64,000 bases of DNA from Channa striata (GCA_033026295.1 CM065176.1:8783945-8847944); one strand, 5' to 3'. Counted from the first letter of the stretch, positions 48,816 to 61,348 are shown. The notes: a model not told the origin generated them from the letters alone. Numbers and translations: made by a program.

Positions 48816-49596
48816 CGATTTCCAGGCTGTCACAGATGTTGACACCCTGCGGATTCAGCTTGTCATTGTAGCGCCGACATTCAAACGCTCAATGTCACTT
48901 CTGTCCCGCCCGGAGCTTAGAACACACCTAAATCTAGACAGAGATCAGGAATGCATTAGAGATCTTACAGTGGGGCTAACACGGCTACGTGACCCAAACG
49001 CTGATCCCAGATCAGTCGGGCTATTCCTAGAAGCTTTATGAATATGAACCTGGTGGCGTGTTTAATAGCGTGTATCACATATCCATTAAAGCACCTCGTC
49101 AAAATGTGTCAGCTTCACTGTGAGTGGTGCAGACACACGGTCCACAGAGTCTGTCTTTTGTTGATGTCTTAGGGGGAAAAAAGGCTGAAACCATAAAAAA
49201 AGACGAGTAAAAACAATGCGGATTGTAGACAAAAATAGCATCTATTAATGATAGGCAAGCCATAATTAGCATGCATGGAAGGAATACACTTTCCAGGCTG
49301 TCTATGGGCCCATAAACTATAAAGCCTTATGTTTAGCAACATGGGTTCTTATAGCTCATTATATTACATCCATTTAATCCGACGTCATAGCCAAAGGTTG
49401 AAATTATTATTTTTGTTAAATGAAAGCTGCAAACATTGTCCTTAACTTTATGTTTCCACGTCCTCTTCCCTCTGCAGTCACCTTGGGCAATAAAATGCTT
49501 GGCTGTAATGAACTGCAGTATGAAATTGGAGCTGATATTATGAATATTAATGCGGATGCAGTAGAATGTTTGAATCAGAACGTCCGGTATCTCCAA

Positions 49597-49617
49597 CCCC
49601 CCCCCCCCCAAAAAAAA
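49597..49617. repeat. C13 run directly followed by A8
   Basis: Thirteen C then eight A. Same arrangement as at 44351-44373; simple sequence. Confidence 0.75.
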
Positions 49618-50619
49618 CGTAGCTCCGATAAAGGCCAGCGAGACCTTTAATTCCAGTCGTATTTGTTCTGCTGCCTTTTTAGAAACTGGTATGAATCATA
49701 ATGCAGAAACCGCTCCTTTATGTTTCGCTGAAGAGCATAGGCATCTCATGCTGTTGTATTATCGGGAACACTCTATGATTTTGTGCATGTGAGCATGTGG
49801 CCTTATCGGAGAGAGACCTGCACAATTCCAAACAGTTTTTTCACTCCCTGCACACTGAGTGCCTCAGAAACGTTTTATGGCTGATGGAGTCTTCACTTGC
49901 CATTACGTGAGCTTCGGGCTTGTTTAAATGGATGATAACTGTGGGATGTGTTGAACGGGGACAGTCCCCTTCCCCCCTAACGCCGTCTTAACATTCTGTG
50001 CAGTTGCTCTTTGCCTCCACCTGTGATGTGGCAGAAATACCACAGCGGAGACAGAGTGGAGCCGAGCCACACTCTGAACAGGAAATAAACTCCTGACGAA
50101 CTGAATTAGGAACGGCTGACCCGGCCCGACCGAATTCCAGGTTTTACGCCAACAAACAGACGGACACGTGTGAAAACGGGGCCACACACGGACACGCGCT
50201 CTCAGTGACATTAAGCACACTTTGACAGGGCAATATGAAAGCCACGGTCTCACAATAGTGCATTATGCGAAGAGAAATTCCAACATTTGACGTGCCACTC
50301 GTACAGCCAGATGAAGGCAGAGCGTGACTTCACTTCTTGAGTCACGCTGGATTTTAGTACTTGACACTTGCCTCCATTTGGCCAAAGGGAGATTTATCAT
50401 TTCTTTCCTCAAAACCTTACATGTTTAGCTGTAAATGCAGCATTAAAGGTATATTTATAATGATCAGCTGACTATCACCATGGAGTAAACATCGTGTCCC
50501 TGGAAGGACAGCGTGGATTTATTTATATGAATGTGAATCAGTTAAGTGGAAGAAGTTACTGGGGCTGTTTTCTCACTTTGCTGAAGGTCAGCGTGTGAAT
50601 AAGAAATGACAGGGGAGAG

Positions 50620-50685
50620 TTGTGTGTGTGTGTGTGTGTGTGTGTGTTTGTGAGAGGGACCAAGACAGATGACTGCATAAAATAT

Positions 50686-50724
<39 letters not shown>

Positions 50725-50898
50725 ACTAAAGGGTGAGAGAGGAGAGATTCTGCATTAAATACAGTGGAACTACAGACAGGCCGACGTGCTTTGCCTGAGC
50801 CCCGTATCTGGTTTCTTCTATGGGCACATGGAGTTAAAGATCTCCTGTGTTCCTGGTTTTCTGTGTGTGTGTGTGTGTGTGTGAGTGTGTGTGTGTGA
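50620..50898. repeat. cluster of three GT microsatellites
   Basis: (GT)n at 50620-50648, 50689-50719 and 50862-50898, all in the same orientation, with unrelated spacers of about 40 and 140 bases. The last is interrupted by GAGTG. Confidence 0.9.
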
Positions 50899-52004
50899 GT
50901 AATAGTAGAACTGTGCTTTGGGAGTGATGGAGTCTTTAGATGAGGTCCACTGTCACCTCTCGGCAACAGCTGCAGAATATTGTTTTTTGTTTTTTTTTTC
51001 TTACCTGTCTGAGTCTGCGAGGGAACATTATCAGATGTTTCTCAGCTCAGGCTCGTCTAACAAGCAAGGTTTTACTAAGAAGTGATAATGTTGTGAGAGG
51101 TTACATATGCATAGAAGTGGGTGTATAACACATCGTTGCAAGTGTATGAAATGCGACTACACAAAATGGAATTGTTGTCAAGCCTCTAGCGTGAGAAATA
51201 GTTGCCCTGAAAGTGATTTTTTTTTTCTATGCAAAACCTCCTATTACATGAGGTGACGTCGCTGTTTGATTTGTGCAGATTATAATTTCTGTGCTCAGAA
51301 AGAGAAGTGGATATTATAATCCATTGCCACGGGTGATGCAGAACTGTAGGTCGGAGGAAAGGCTGTTTTCTGGTCTTAAATCATTTTGAGGGAGACCTCT
51401 TGCTCTTGAGGGTGATGTAAAATTGATGATTGAATGGCAGAGTGGCTCACATTTCCTTGGCAGTGGCCCCACAGCCAAAGAAGTTTTTGGGGCATGTTGT
51501 CACTGATCTTGTTAGAATTCATATTTAGTCTTTTCCCTGGAGAAAATACATTCATTTATGCTGCTTATTTACACACAGTTTTTTTTTTTTTATATACGCT
51601 CACAGTGAATAATGTTAAACTCAGTGATGCTTTGCATAAATTGCTTTTGCCTTCTTCATTATGTTTTGCGATTTGTGGTGAAACAAAAAAATAATTTTCA
51701 TTTAAATTATCTACAGGCAATTTTGTTCCACTATCACATTGCCGAAAGCATGACATTGGATGCGAGAATATTGAGTTAATTTATAATCATCAGTCCTCAA
51801 AGGAAATATGTAGAACTGGGAGCTATCATCACAAAATGTGTAAGTAGGTGAAATCAGAAAAGTAGTTGGAGCCAATTTCAGCTTTGACTCTGGAGAGACT
51901 GTCTGCAGACTTTAATTAACAATATTTGGCAGCTAAGCAAAAGCTCTCTGTCCATGAGCATAACAGATGTTTTAGCTGGTTGAAAAGTAAATGCCCGCTT
52001 ATGT

Positions 52005-52191
52005 ATGTCGCTTCACAACGAAGCTTCTCATTCACCCGTTCACACACCGACGGCCATGGCTGCCGCTCAGGGTTCAACCTGGGGTCCGGCGTCCTGCCCA
52101 AGGACAGTTTGACACGTAGCAAGGAGGGAGCGGAGATCGAATCACTGACCCCGTGGTCCATGGACAACTGTCTTACCAGCTGAGCCTCACC
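52005..52191 (-). mobile_element. tRNA-derived SINE (teleost type), minus strand
   Basis: On the minus strand the element starts with GGTGAGGCTCAGCTGGTAAG, a tRNA-like head with an A-box (TGGCTCAGNNGGTA type), and 40-50 bases on has a decayed B-box (GTGATTCGATC for GGTTCGAATC). The body follows in the order usual for an abundant fish SINE: CTCC, ACGTGTCAAACTGTCCTTGG, a CAGGACGCCGGACCCC-like stretch, GGCCGTCGGTGTGTGAACGG, then GTGAATGAGAAGC. Mutations are scattered through both boxes so it is an old, inactive copy. The 3' end is indistinct near 52005. Minus-strand frames across it are shadows of the SINE. Confidence 0.8.
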
Positions 52192-55100
52192 TTGTTTAAA
52201 AATGGACTGCACATGATTATCAAGTGTGTGTGTGTGTGTCTATATTTCTTATGATATGTTTTTGTAAATCCCTATATCCTTGCGACACTATGCATCTCTA
52301 TTGCATTTCCCTCATTCAATGAGTTATTTTCACTGCAGACTATGCAATACAGATGGATATTGTTTTGGCAAGCATTGTGTTTTTCAGATGATCAGACAGT
52401 GTGTTTTAGCATTTAGCAGGTTGTGAAAGACACTCCACGCTGTGTGTTCCACACCATTTATCCAGCTCTGAATAACTTGTGCTGTTTTTACTCCTGCAGC
52501 CGTGGAGGTGAAGAGGCTACGCGCGTCGCTTTGTGTTGTTTACATAAAACATCCATCAGCTCTGGTTTTGTGCTGCGCTCCTTGTTGTATCACGTTCTTC
52601 TCTGCTTAGACAAAGATGCTCTGTTTCTTTGATTGCTGCAGGGATTTGTTGTTTTTATTTTTATTTTTTTATGGGTTTGCATTGGTGTGTCTCACAAGTG
52701 TTGGGATTTTTATGTGACATGAATTTATGTTTATTCATAACGTGCCACAAACACGACGACGTGGCAGCTGCTACTTTAGAGGTGGGCATTAATCCGCGGC
52801 AGGGCAGTTCCTGTAAAAGTGGAGGGATCCAGGGCGCTTTGCCACAGTCTGTGACCTTTATGTCTCCTCTCCTCTTCGTTCCTCTTGTACTGTGGCTCTT
52901 TGCGGGTCCGGATGGCAGCGACAGAGCAGGCTACTCATGAATGACTATGGCCATATTGACAATGTGTGTGCCAGGGGCCAGACCCCATGTCCCTAATTTA
53001 AACATGCATTCACACACAAACACATGCACAAGCTAACACATTGGGTTGTCAGGACTCACCATATTGTGGGGAGGTGCAACCCAGCTGGCCACATTGGACC
53101 TAAACTCTTGTGGCCCATCTTCTCCTCATTGCAGATTTAAAGAGGGAATTTCTGTCCTGGCTGACCTCTCTTGTCATGTGCGGACATGCAAATATTGTTT
53201 CACGACAAAATGACAATGCTATATGTCACTAGCAGCTCTGGGTCATGCGATAGACAGTGAACCTGGGTGGAAGACGGAGATGAGATGTCTCCGCGGTTGC
53301 ACGCCACCACATCGTTGCCTTTGAATCCTCAGCCAGGAGCTGTAGTGCCAAGTAGCACGAGCAGCAGAGAGATTGATACTTTGCCAGTCCGTGCTCGGGC
53401 TTTGCTCTCAAATCTTGTATCTCACATTCCCTCTTTCCCAACTCCAGCTCTCTCCGTCTTCGCCTCAGCACAGCGGTGCGGCCTGCCCCTCCTGTGTTTG
53501 CATTTCAGCACAGCCAACTGAAATATTGATGAACCCCATCTGACCACTCATTGCTGTTTCAGCAGCTTCTTCAATGTTCCTTCAGAGAGGCGTCATGTTC
53601 GTTTGCTCATTGAGTGATGCTCATGATGGACACACTTTGCATGCTGCACAGCTGTGTTGTCTGTGATGCCAGCTGTTTCCCATCCACTTGTGTGTTAGGG
53701 AAAAGAGATAAAACTCTAATGTTGACCTTACTCGCTACGGAGGCTTAACCTTTAATCCCACTGCATGAGTAGACATAGATCGTGAACTGATTTAAAATCT
53801 TGGGAAAACCTCACACAACATGCAACAAACCCTCCACAGTAGAGCCACACTGGAAAGCCACCAGTGTAAGTCCAGAGCAAACCACATGCCTGACTGTTTC
53901 TACGGATCCTTATGTTCGTGTCCCTCCTACTCTTCCTTTGAAATGTCTCATCCCACCCCGTTCAGCCCTTTCAGCCCTTCAGACACATTTACATTTAGGC
54001 TTTTAAATTTGCCCTATACAAACAGAGTTGACCCCCAGGACTGTACAGTCCAAAAAAAGAAGATTCGGCCGTCCTCCAAAGCCTGAAATGGTTCTTATTT
54101 TATGTCAGCAGCATCTACAGGTTACGGAAACTTGAGCTCGGAGTGTCATGGCTGCGTTTGCCGTTGCCATGGACTCACAGCGATAGCTGCAGCCTCTTTA
54201 AGGGATGCGCCAGTGCCGATATCAAAAGTAAAACCAAACGCAAGCTCTGCTGTGCTCAAGTCTTAAGATCCATTCACAACTGAGGAGAGAATTTCACCTG
54301 AACTTTGCTTTGTTTTACAGTTATTTTCGCTCCACATTCCTCTGTAAACTCCGTGGACAGTCCTCTCCATCCAGGGCCTCACTTCAATTCTTTACTGTGT
54401 TCGTCGCTTCATTCCTTCCTCGTTTTAGCAAAAGCAGTGATAACCATAATGCACACTGCACCTCTGCAAGTACAACTGCTCATTTGTGCATGTGGAAGTG
54501 TAGAGTGTGGAATTGTAGCCTTGTTCTCGGTGGCAGTAAGTAGTGCTATTTTAGAATGTTTCTCCACTTTTTCCGCTTGCTTTTAACAGTTTATGGGCTT
54601 GCTAATTACGTTTGTTATCTCACTTAATCTCAGAGCGCAGGTTCTCTAGCACACTGTGTTGTACCTACAAGGCAAAAACTGCTGAGGTGATTGACACCTT
54701 TTACTGCGCGATTCTTCTTCTTTGCCTCTCAGTGGAGTGTTTATGGTTTCGTCTGCCGAGCTGGAGGGCTAGGGGCGTGTCGGAAATCAATAATGTGACA
54801 ATAATAATTGTATTTCCTAATATGAATACGTCTTTTATACTGTAGTAAATGTGATCAGAAGTACAGTACACGAGATGATTAAACTTTAAGCAGTTTGCCT
54901 TGTGCCGCTGTCATGCATCATCTAACTCTAAAGGTAAAAGGTTTTATTCATTTGCCGCTTAAATGTATGATTATATAAATGCATCATTGTGTATATCTGT
55001 ATTGCAGCTATTGTAATTGTTGTCATGTTCTTCTATGTGAAAAATATTAATGTCATCCTGTCAAATGTGGAACTGATTCAGCAGACTTTTCAAAGACCCC

Positions 55101-56770
55101 TCCAGTCAAGTTTAATTAGCAAAGAGCCAGAAAGTCCACACGTTTCTAGTGAACCACCGATGTGGCACGATTGCCAACGCGTCACCTTTTTCACACCGCT
55201 ATTATTATTCTCTTAAATATTACATCAAGCGTAGGACACTGGTGGACTTAACTGTTCCACGCTTTGATCAAAATTATCGGAAGGTTGTGTCAGCCCCGGT
55301 TTATCTATGAAGCTATTCTGGGATTCATTTATCAGACTAATACAGACATTCCAGGCATTTTGCCTCTCTGCGACGGCCTTTATTGAGCTCGACTTTACTG
55401 CACTGTGATACTACGTTGCATTTCAATAGCAAGAGACACTTTTTGATCTAAATGCTAATGTAGTATCCTGTAGTCTGAGTATACTCACTTTCCTTGTAAA
55501 ATCCCACCTGTCTCTCGTGTCGCTCCATATCTCCCGCAGCTCTGATGGCCGTGCCTGTAGGAATTAAGATTCGATTGGGGCTTGGCTCCAGGTCTGACTG
55601 CCCGGCCTTTTATATGTATTTAATTTTATATGTGGGTGTAGGTGACGTGTGTGTGTGTGTGTGTGTGTGGAAGTGTCACAACTGCTGCTCCTCGTGTCAC
55701 AATGTGTCTCCAGTCCCGAGCAGATGGTGCATTTCACACAGTGTTGCTGTCAGTGGCTTTTCCTACTTGGGAGAATGAATAAACAAATACGAAACTGTTA
55801 AGCGAGTTTACGCAAGCGCTTCAGTTGCATTTGGTGGGGCGGTGTCTCGCTTTGTAAGTGCTCGGTCAACGGCGTGATACTCCCAAATATGGCCAGTGTT
55901 TAGAGCATTTGACTTTGCGGATCAGCGCTTGATCCTCTCCAGCTTTAGTGCCATTATCCCGAGCCCTCACATGCTATCGCAGTTGGATCTTCGGGGGAGT
56001 GTTATGTCATAAATTTCTAATTAACACCCTTTCCAGACACCTTTATTGACTTTTAGGTTGCAAATCACCTAAGAAAGAATGAGGAATGGCAGCACTGTCT
56101 GGCCAGCCATGTCTCAAAGGGTAATAATGAGCATCATGAAAGGGTAAGACGGAATCATAAATATCAAACCAGATTGACATCTGATTTTTAATTTGATTTG
56201 GAAGACGAGGCAGATGAGTTTGATTTCAAGAAAGTACGGTCCGCGTACAATAGGCCACGGTCTTTTTGCATCCACAGCAACCGACTAAGGGCCACAGGCA
56301 GTGACAAATTGTGTGGGAGGAAACCCTTTGTAGTAGTCATTGTTATGCTCAGGTATTCACACCAGGATCTTTGTCTGCACGTCGGATATAGGCCGACCAG
56401 TCCGTAATATGCCGTAGTCCATTTCTGTGTAACTGTAGGTGTTTTTCAGTTTGTTGCAGAGGACATGGCACATTTTCTTAAAGTCTCCTGGACTGACATT
56501 TTATTGGAGCCAGTGTTTTTGCATGAGGCTGTCATGTGTGAGGTGACCTTGTGACTGTGACTGACTGTCATGATTCAATTCCAGTCAGTAAATCAGAGAC
56601 ATTTGGTGACAGTATATCAAAGACATCAAAAAATACTGACATTTATCTCATGAAGGACGTAATTCTGTTCATTAATTCGGCTAAAAATAGCGGGCCTACG
56701 TTTTAGTATTTTTTCCAAGAGACCTCTTAGAAGGTCTTGTAGCCTGGAATGTGATTGAATAAAACAGCTT
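52192..56770. other. non-coding stretch, no recognisable gene
   Basis: One GT array at 55647-55669. Many overlapping short frames, none recognisable. The interval 53.2-54.2 kb is somewhat richer in CpG but lacks a convincing promoter pattern. Confidence 0.5.
55647..55669. repeat. (GT)n microsatellite
   Basis: Eleven GT units. Confidence 0.85.
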
Positions 56771-56774
56771 TTAT

Positions 56775-57644
56775 ATATCACATTAAAAAGGCAACTTTAT
56801 TAAATCTTCCTGGTAAAAGAAACAAATTGGTATCACAAGGACTTAATCAGCCACTGAAACACCAAAGATCGTACACAGACGTCAGCGGACAAGTTTGAAT
56901 TCTACACAACAATAGACAAAACAGATTAGATCATGTCGACCTTTAAACTGTACATATTTTTACATAAAGGAGTCAATGCATTTCTGTTTTGATGTCTACC
57001 ATAGTCTGGTATTCCGTGACATTTTGGGGACAATACATTGCATAGATGAGCGGGGCTGCATTTAATGATTTCATGAAAGATAGGTCTATCAATTATGCTT
57101 TAATTAATGGAAGAATTAGTCGTGGAGTCTACAAATGTCAAAAACTGTGAAATATTCTTGTGTGAGAACCACCAAGTTATGTGTTCATGTTAGATTATAT
57201 AATAATCGAAGAAAAACAAACATCAGGGATAAAATCCACCGAAATAAAATCCACTAAAAACAACTTTTGAAGTACCAACAAAAAGCCTTCACAAAAACAC
57301 ACACACACACACAGTCAAAAAAGTATTTTTTATTATGGTATCAAAACACATTCTCTCAAGCAAACTCTGCTTTAATAAAAACAAACTACTCATTTTTTTT
57401 TTCTAGGCTTAACAGATAAAGTGCACTAAGAACGTTGGTTTTAAAAGCATATTTCAGCCCCTAATACAAAGTACTATATAACATGCGCAGGCTCTGCCGC
57501 TTGTCTGGAATCCGAGGTAACTACATATTTTACAACTGCTTTTAGTCGAGCTGTTTCTTAATTTGCTGGATATCGTCTTGTAGTGACATCCATGTTTCAC
57601 GTTGTACCAAACCTTCTGCTTGGCTCATGTATTGGAAACAGTGT
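56775..57644 (-). CDS. putative last exon and 3' UTR of an unidentified minus-strand gene
   Basis: Read on the minus strand, a pyrimidine-rich stretch ending in AAAAG (57645 upward) is followed by an open segment of 33 codons ending in TAA at 57542-57544. Its final residues, EGLVQRETWM then SLQDDIQQIKKQLD, look like a charged amphipathic helix and are coding-like in an AT-rich setting. No further frame is needed: about 740 bases downstream an AATAAA signal (56801-56796) is followed by a plausible cleavage zone, giving an ordinary 3' UTR length. The first base of the exon would complete a split codon. I do not recognise the protein and found no secure upstream exon. A donor-bounded frame at 58978-59071 and a very small exon near 57920 are phase-compatible but speculative. 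Start of this feature is the expected cleavage site. It may equally be chance. Confidence 0.3.
56796..56801 (-). terminator. candidate polyadenylation signal AATAAA
   Basis: The minus strand reads TTTAATAAAGTTGCCTTTTT, a typical mRNA end with a T/GT-rich stretch after the expected cleavage point. It would serve the putative exon at 57542-57644. Confidence 0.35.
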
Positions 57645-58720
57645 CTTTTATGAAAGGGAGAATGAACCTATTTTAAATATGAAGACCTGTCTTACTTAAT
57701 CCTAAATATTAATCAATTCTTGCAAACAGTTAAACATTATCTTGCAGATACATTTAAAAGCCTCGTGGTTTAATAGTCGTGGCACCTTGGTTGAAGCTTG
57801 GACTCGTTTGTAACAGAAATCCTACATTACTCATTGGTGGCTTGGCAGGTTCAGTAAAATACTCTCTATCCTGCTGTATTTAAGGAAATGTAGGACTCAC
57901 TCACTCTGTCGGGGCCACAGACTGAGCTGATTAAATAAACTGCAAAAATAACATAATAATAATAATATCATCATCAAAGAATAGCCTGCATGTAGTTGTT
58001 CAAATGAGACAGTTCTAATATAATTACGTAAGGTTTGTTTAAACTGCCATAAATCTACTGTTAGGAAGCTGCAACAGAAAGTATGTTACTGTGTGGTAGA
58101 AGGTAATAATTAAGAAATCAGTGTCTAAAGACAAGAGATATGAATGCAATGAAATGTCACAGCTCACTGTGAAATTGTGTATTTTTTTAATAGATTTAGG
58201 TCATTTTACTAAACCTTGCCAGATGTTGACATGAGGTGTAAGTTGCTTCAAACGATAATGTTCTGTAGAGCTATAGAGGGATTTTTTGAACAGCATTTGT
58301 TTACAGCTTTTTGATCCTCTAACATAATGCTCGTCTTCAATTTAAGCAGCATGTTATGAAGCTAATTTGTCAAGTGTAGCTTTTTAATCCAGTCTCTTTA
58401 AACCCCTCTTTTTCATATCTCTGATGTATAATGCAACCCAAACAACAGACACATGATTATTATGGCTACGGGTTACAGATGGTGAGTAAAATTACATTTT
58501 TCATCTTGTCCTGATGAATTTTAAAAATCGCCTCCCTCTGCGTGGAAAGAAATAACGATCTATAAAACATTTTAAGCTTCAGCTATTATTTGTAGAATAT
58601 GTTAAGTTTTAGAGATTAGATATTAAGAATTAATAGAGACATTTCTTCGACAAAGTGTTGGAGTCTGGGGCTTAAATTTGTGTGTCTGATGCAGGATTCC
58701 ATTGCACAGGTTGGGCAATG

Positions 58721-58762
58721 AAGATGTCAGGTTATTGTTTGCCATCAATAAGATGTCAGGTT
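58721..58762. repeat. 13-base direct repeat AAGATGTCAGGTT
   Basis: Identical copies at 58721-58733 and 58750-58762. Could be a small tandem duplication with a 29-base period, only partly preserved. Confidence 0.6.
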
Positions 58763-59140
58763 CTTTTAACCAGGTAAAAATACAGTTTTAGTGAACTATA
58801 TAATTATGTTTGTCATGTTTGTTACTGTGTGGACAGCATAGTGTACAGTATACAGATACTTCCTTTTAATCTTAACCCCTTTTATAAGGGATCCATTGTT
58901 TGGCACACACTCCTGACACGTGTCATTATTTGTTCCTACGGTCCTGGCGCAGTCTCAGGGTTAAACGTTCTCATTACCTTTTGTCAAAATGCTGTCTGAA
59001 GATCTCTGGGAGAGCCCCAGTTGGTTCCCTCTGAACTCTAATTTCCTCCGTTTTGTCTGTCTTTTCAGCATGAATATATTAAAGAAGCTGACAGATTTAT
59101 TTAGCATCCGAAGTAATGTTTAAATACAATCTCATCTCCG

Positions 59141-59165
59141 TGCTGCTGCTGCTGCTGCTGCTGCT
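59141..59165 (+). repeat. (TGC)n / CTG triplet repeat, about eight units
   Basis: An uninterrupted trinucleotide array of 25 bases in non-coding sequence. It lies inside a pyrimidine-rich neighbourhood and no frame across it is recognisable. Confidence 0.9.
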
Positions 59166-61332
59166 CCGTGGATTTTTATCTTCCTTCTCTCCAGCCCTCA
59201 ACTCGTGTCACGCTACAGACTCTGGAGTCTCGCTTTGTCTCTTTCTGTCTTTTACCCCTTCGACGTAAAGCAGTCACGCAGAGTCCTGTTAGATCCGCGC
59301 CGACTAGATAGATGGATCTGTGTGGTGCTCAGGGAGGAACGGACTCAGATGTGTCTTTTAGGATATTTAAAGAATCGGTAACATGCACACGGAGAGCGCC
59401 GAGCTCTCAGAAATGTGAGAACCTCACACGAATTCCGATTGTATTAAATTTGATGGCTCACCTGCTGGAATGTGCCTGGATGTTGATAGTGTTTTTACAG
59501 CTTTTCGTCCTCGAAGGGACCGAAGGGAAACCTCGTGACTTTGGCAGCTGCATTCAGGATTGACTCATCTTAATCACGTTAAGCTGCTATCTTTTATAGA
59601 TAATACTGATAATAGATTTGTCTCTGGAACTGCAAACATGTGCTCAGAGACATTTGAGGTTTTGTGGAGGCCAAATTAAATGAGCTTTTCAAAATGCTGA
59701 TGTCAGATCAAAGTGTTGTACAGTGTCCGAGATGCTGAACATTCTGTAATTTTCCACTTAATAAGAGCTTTTCAAAACCACAAAGAAACCTCAGAAAACC
59801 CATGCTCAATATGAATAATAGGCAGACGTTTTATTAGTTCCAGAAGAGTGGATAATGTAGAAATGTGTGGTTTTATCCTGGCAATAGCCAAGCTGTACTT
59901 TATCCTAAAGATATAATTTAATATTTGCATTTCTTCCTCATAATTAAAACATCTAGTGTTTGTAACACAATAGCCTAGAACTTAAAGTGACACTTTTTGA
60001 AGTAAAATTTGCTCTCTTAATGCAATGCTTTGAACCTGGCATCCTTGTCAAGAGTGAGATGAGAAGATCAATACCACTCCCGTGTCTCTACGGTGAAATT
60101 GGCCCCAGCCAGCAGCTGGCGAGCTTATAGCTTAGCTCAAAGACTGGACACGCAGAAACAATTAGGCTGGTGATAAAATCCACCTACCACTTCCTCCAAA
60201 GCTCAATAAACAACAAATAGTGTGTCTCATTTGATTTTCCCACAATGTAAATACAACAGGTTGATGTTTATGTACCAGGTTTATTCAAATTTACGTGGCC
60301 GAAATATGTGACATGCTGATATTTCCAATCTTCAGTGGGGTGACAACAAACTGACTGTCCAGGAAATCACACCTTTTAAAAAATATTTTTCATATATTGT
60401 GTTTAATGTTTGAGCTTTGGAGGTGCTGGTACATGGATATTTTTATTGCTTTCCGTCTGTTTCCAGTTGTTATGCTAAGCTAATTGCGCCGACTACGTAA
60501 TGGAAACATTCCTTAAATCTAACACCATTTAATCTTAATTTCAACACATTTTGAGTTTTGCTTAGCCATCTGGCATGTAGGCTGAACTGCGTTGTTCCAA
60601 AGAGCTGAAACCTGATTTTTTAAAAATAGTTTTATAATCCTTCGCGTGCACTTCAGCCACAATACGTGCACGTCCTCAAAGCTGATTTTTACTCTACAAT
60701 GGTGAAATGCAAGAGAGTTGGATTAGGTTGTCTTTGTCAATTGGGTATTACTGGATTTACCCTTAAGACCATTCACTTGAAACTCTCCCTCCATCTGTCT
60801 GGAGGCTGAGCCATCACAGGCGCTCAGCTGACAGAAGACCATTACCACTGCAGAACAATGTGCAGTCTAGCGGTGGGCTTGTTTAAGCTGCACAATACCG
60901 GAGAAAACGTTGATTCTGGGAGTCAATAAGGGCAATTACACTGGTATTCCAATTGTTAGCGAGGCTCAAATTGAGCTGTGGCGGACTCACACGGGCAGAT
61001 ACAGCTTTAATACAGCAGTAATTATCTTGTTTTACTTTAATTTGGCAGTTGAAATCACCTTTAGGATCCTCTAACACGTATCCGTTGTTCTCTGATGATA
61101 TGGACGTGTTTGAAAATTGAATATCTGGTCAAGTCGGTGTGTAAATCAGAGGAGCCGCTCAGCGTTTGACCCCGGCTTTGAGTTGGAGAGCGCTCAGCAT
61201 CTTAAAGCCGCTATCCCCTTTCCGTGCTTCACATGGTGCCATAATTCCAAAGCCTGGTCACTGCCAGTTAATTGGGTCCCCTTACACCGATGCAGGCCGC
61301 ACAGAGATGAATAACGCAGAGCAACAGTGTGA

Positions 61333-61348
61333 CCGAGCCGCGGCTCGG
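61333..61348. promoter_or_regulatory. perfect 16-bp GC palindrome CCGAGCCGCGGCTCGG
   Basis: An exact inverted repeat with three CpG, followed at once by CCGCCGCCC and more CpG. It begins the CpG-rich zone that leads into the tetraspanin promoter region. Confidence 0.5.

Larger units (their letters stand above)
45831..52004. other. long non-coding stretch, no recognisable gene
   Basis: Contains T-runs at 47926-47944 and near 48546-48559, a C13/A8 junction and a cluster of three GT arrays (listed separately). Segment 48.76-49.05 kb is repeat-free, has a 93-codon frame and a DR1-like site. No product can be named. Confidence 0.5.
57645..61332. other. non-coding stretch, mostly AT-rich
   Basis: Upstream (in minus-strand sense) of the putative terminal exon and upstream of the tetraspanin promoter on the plus strand. 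A 13-base direct repeat and a CTG repeat are listed. A minus-strand frame at 58978-59071 ends at a good donor (AAAAG-GTAATG) but has no recognisable product. Confidence 0.45.
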
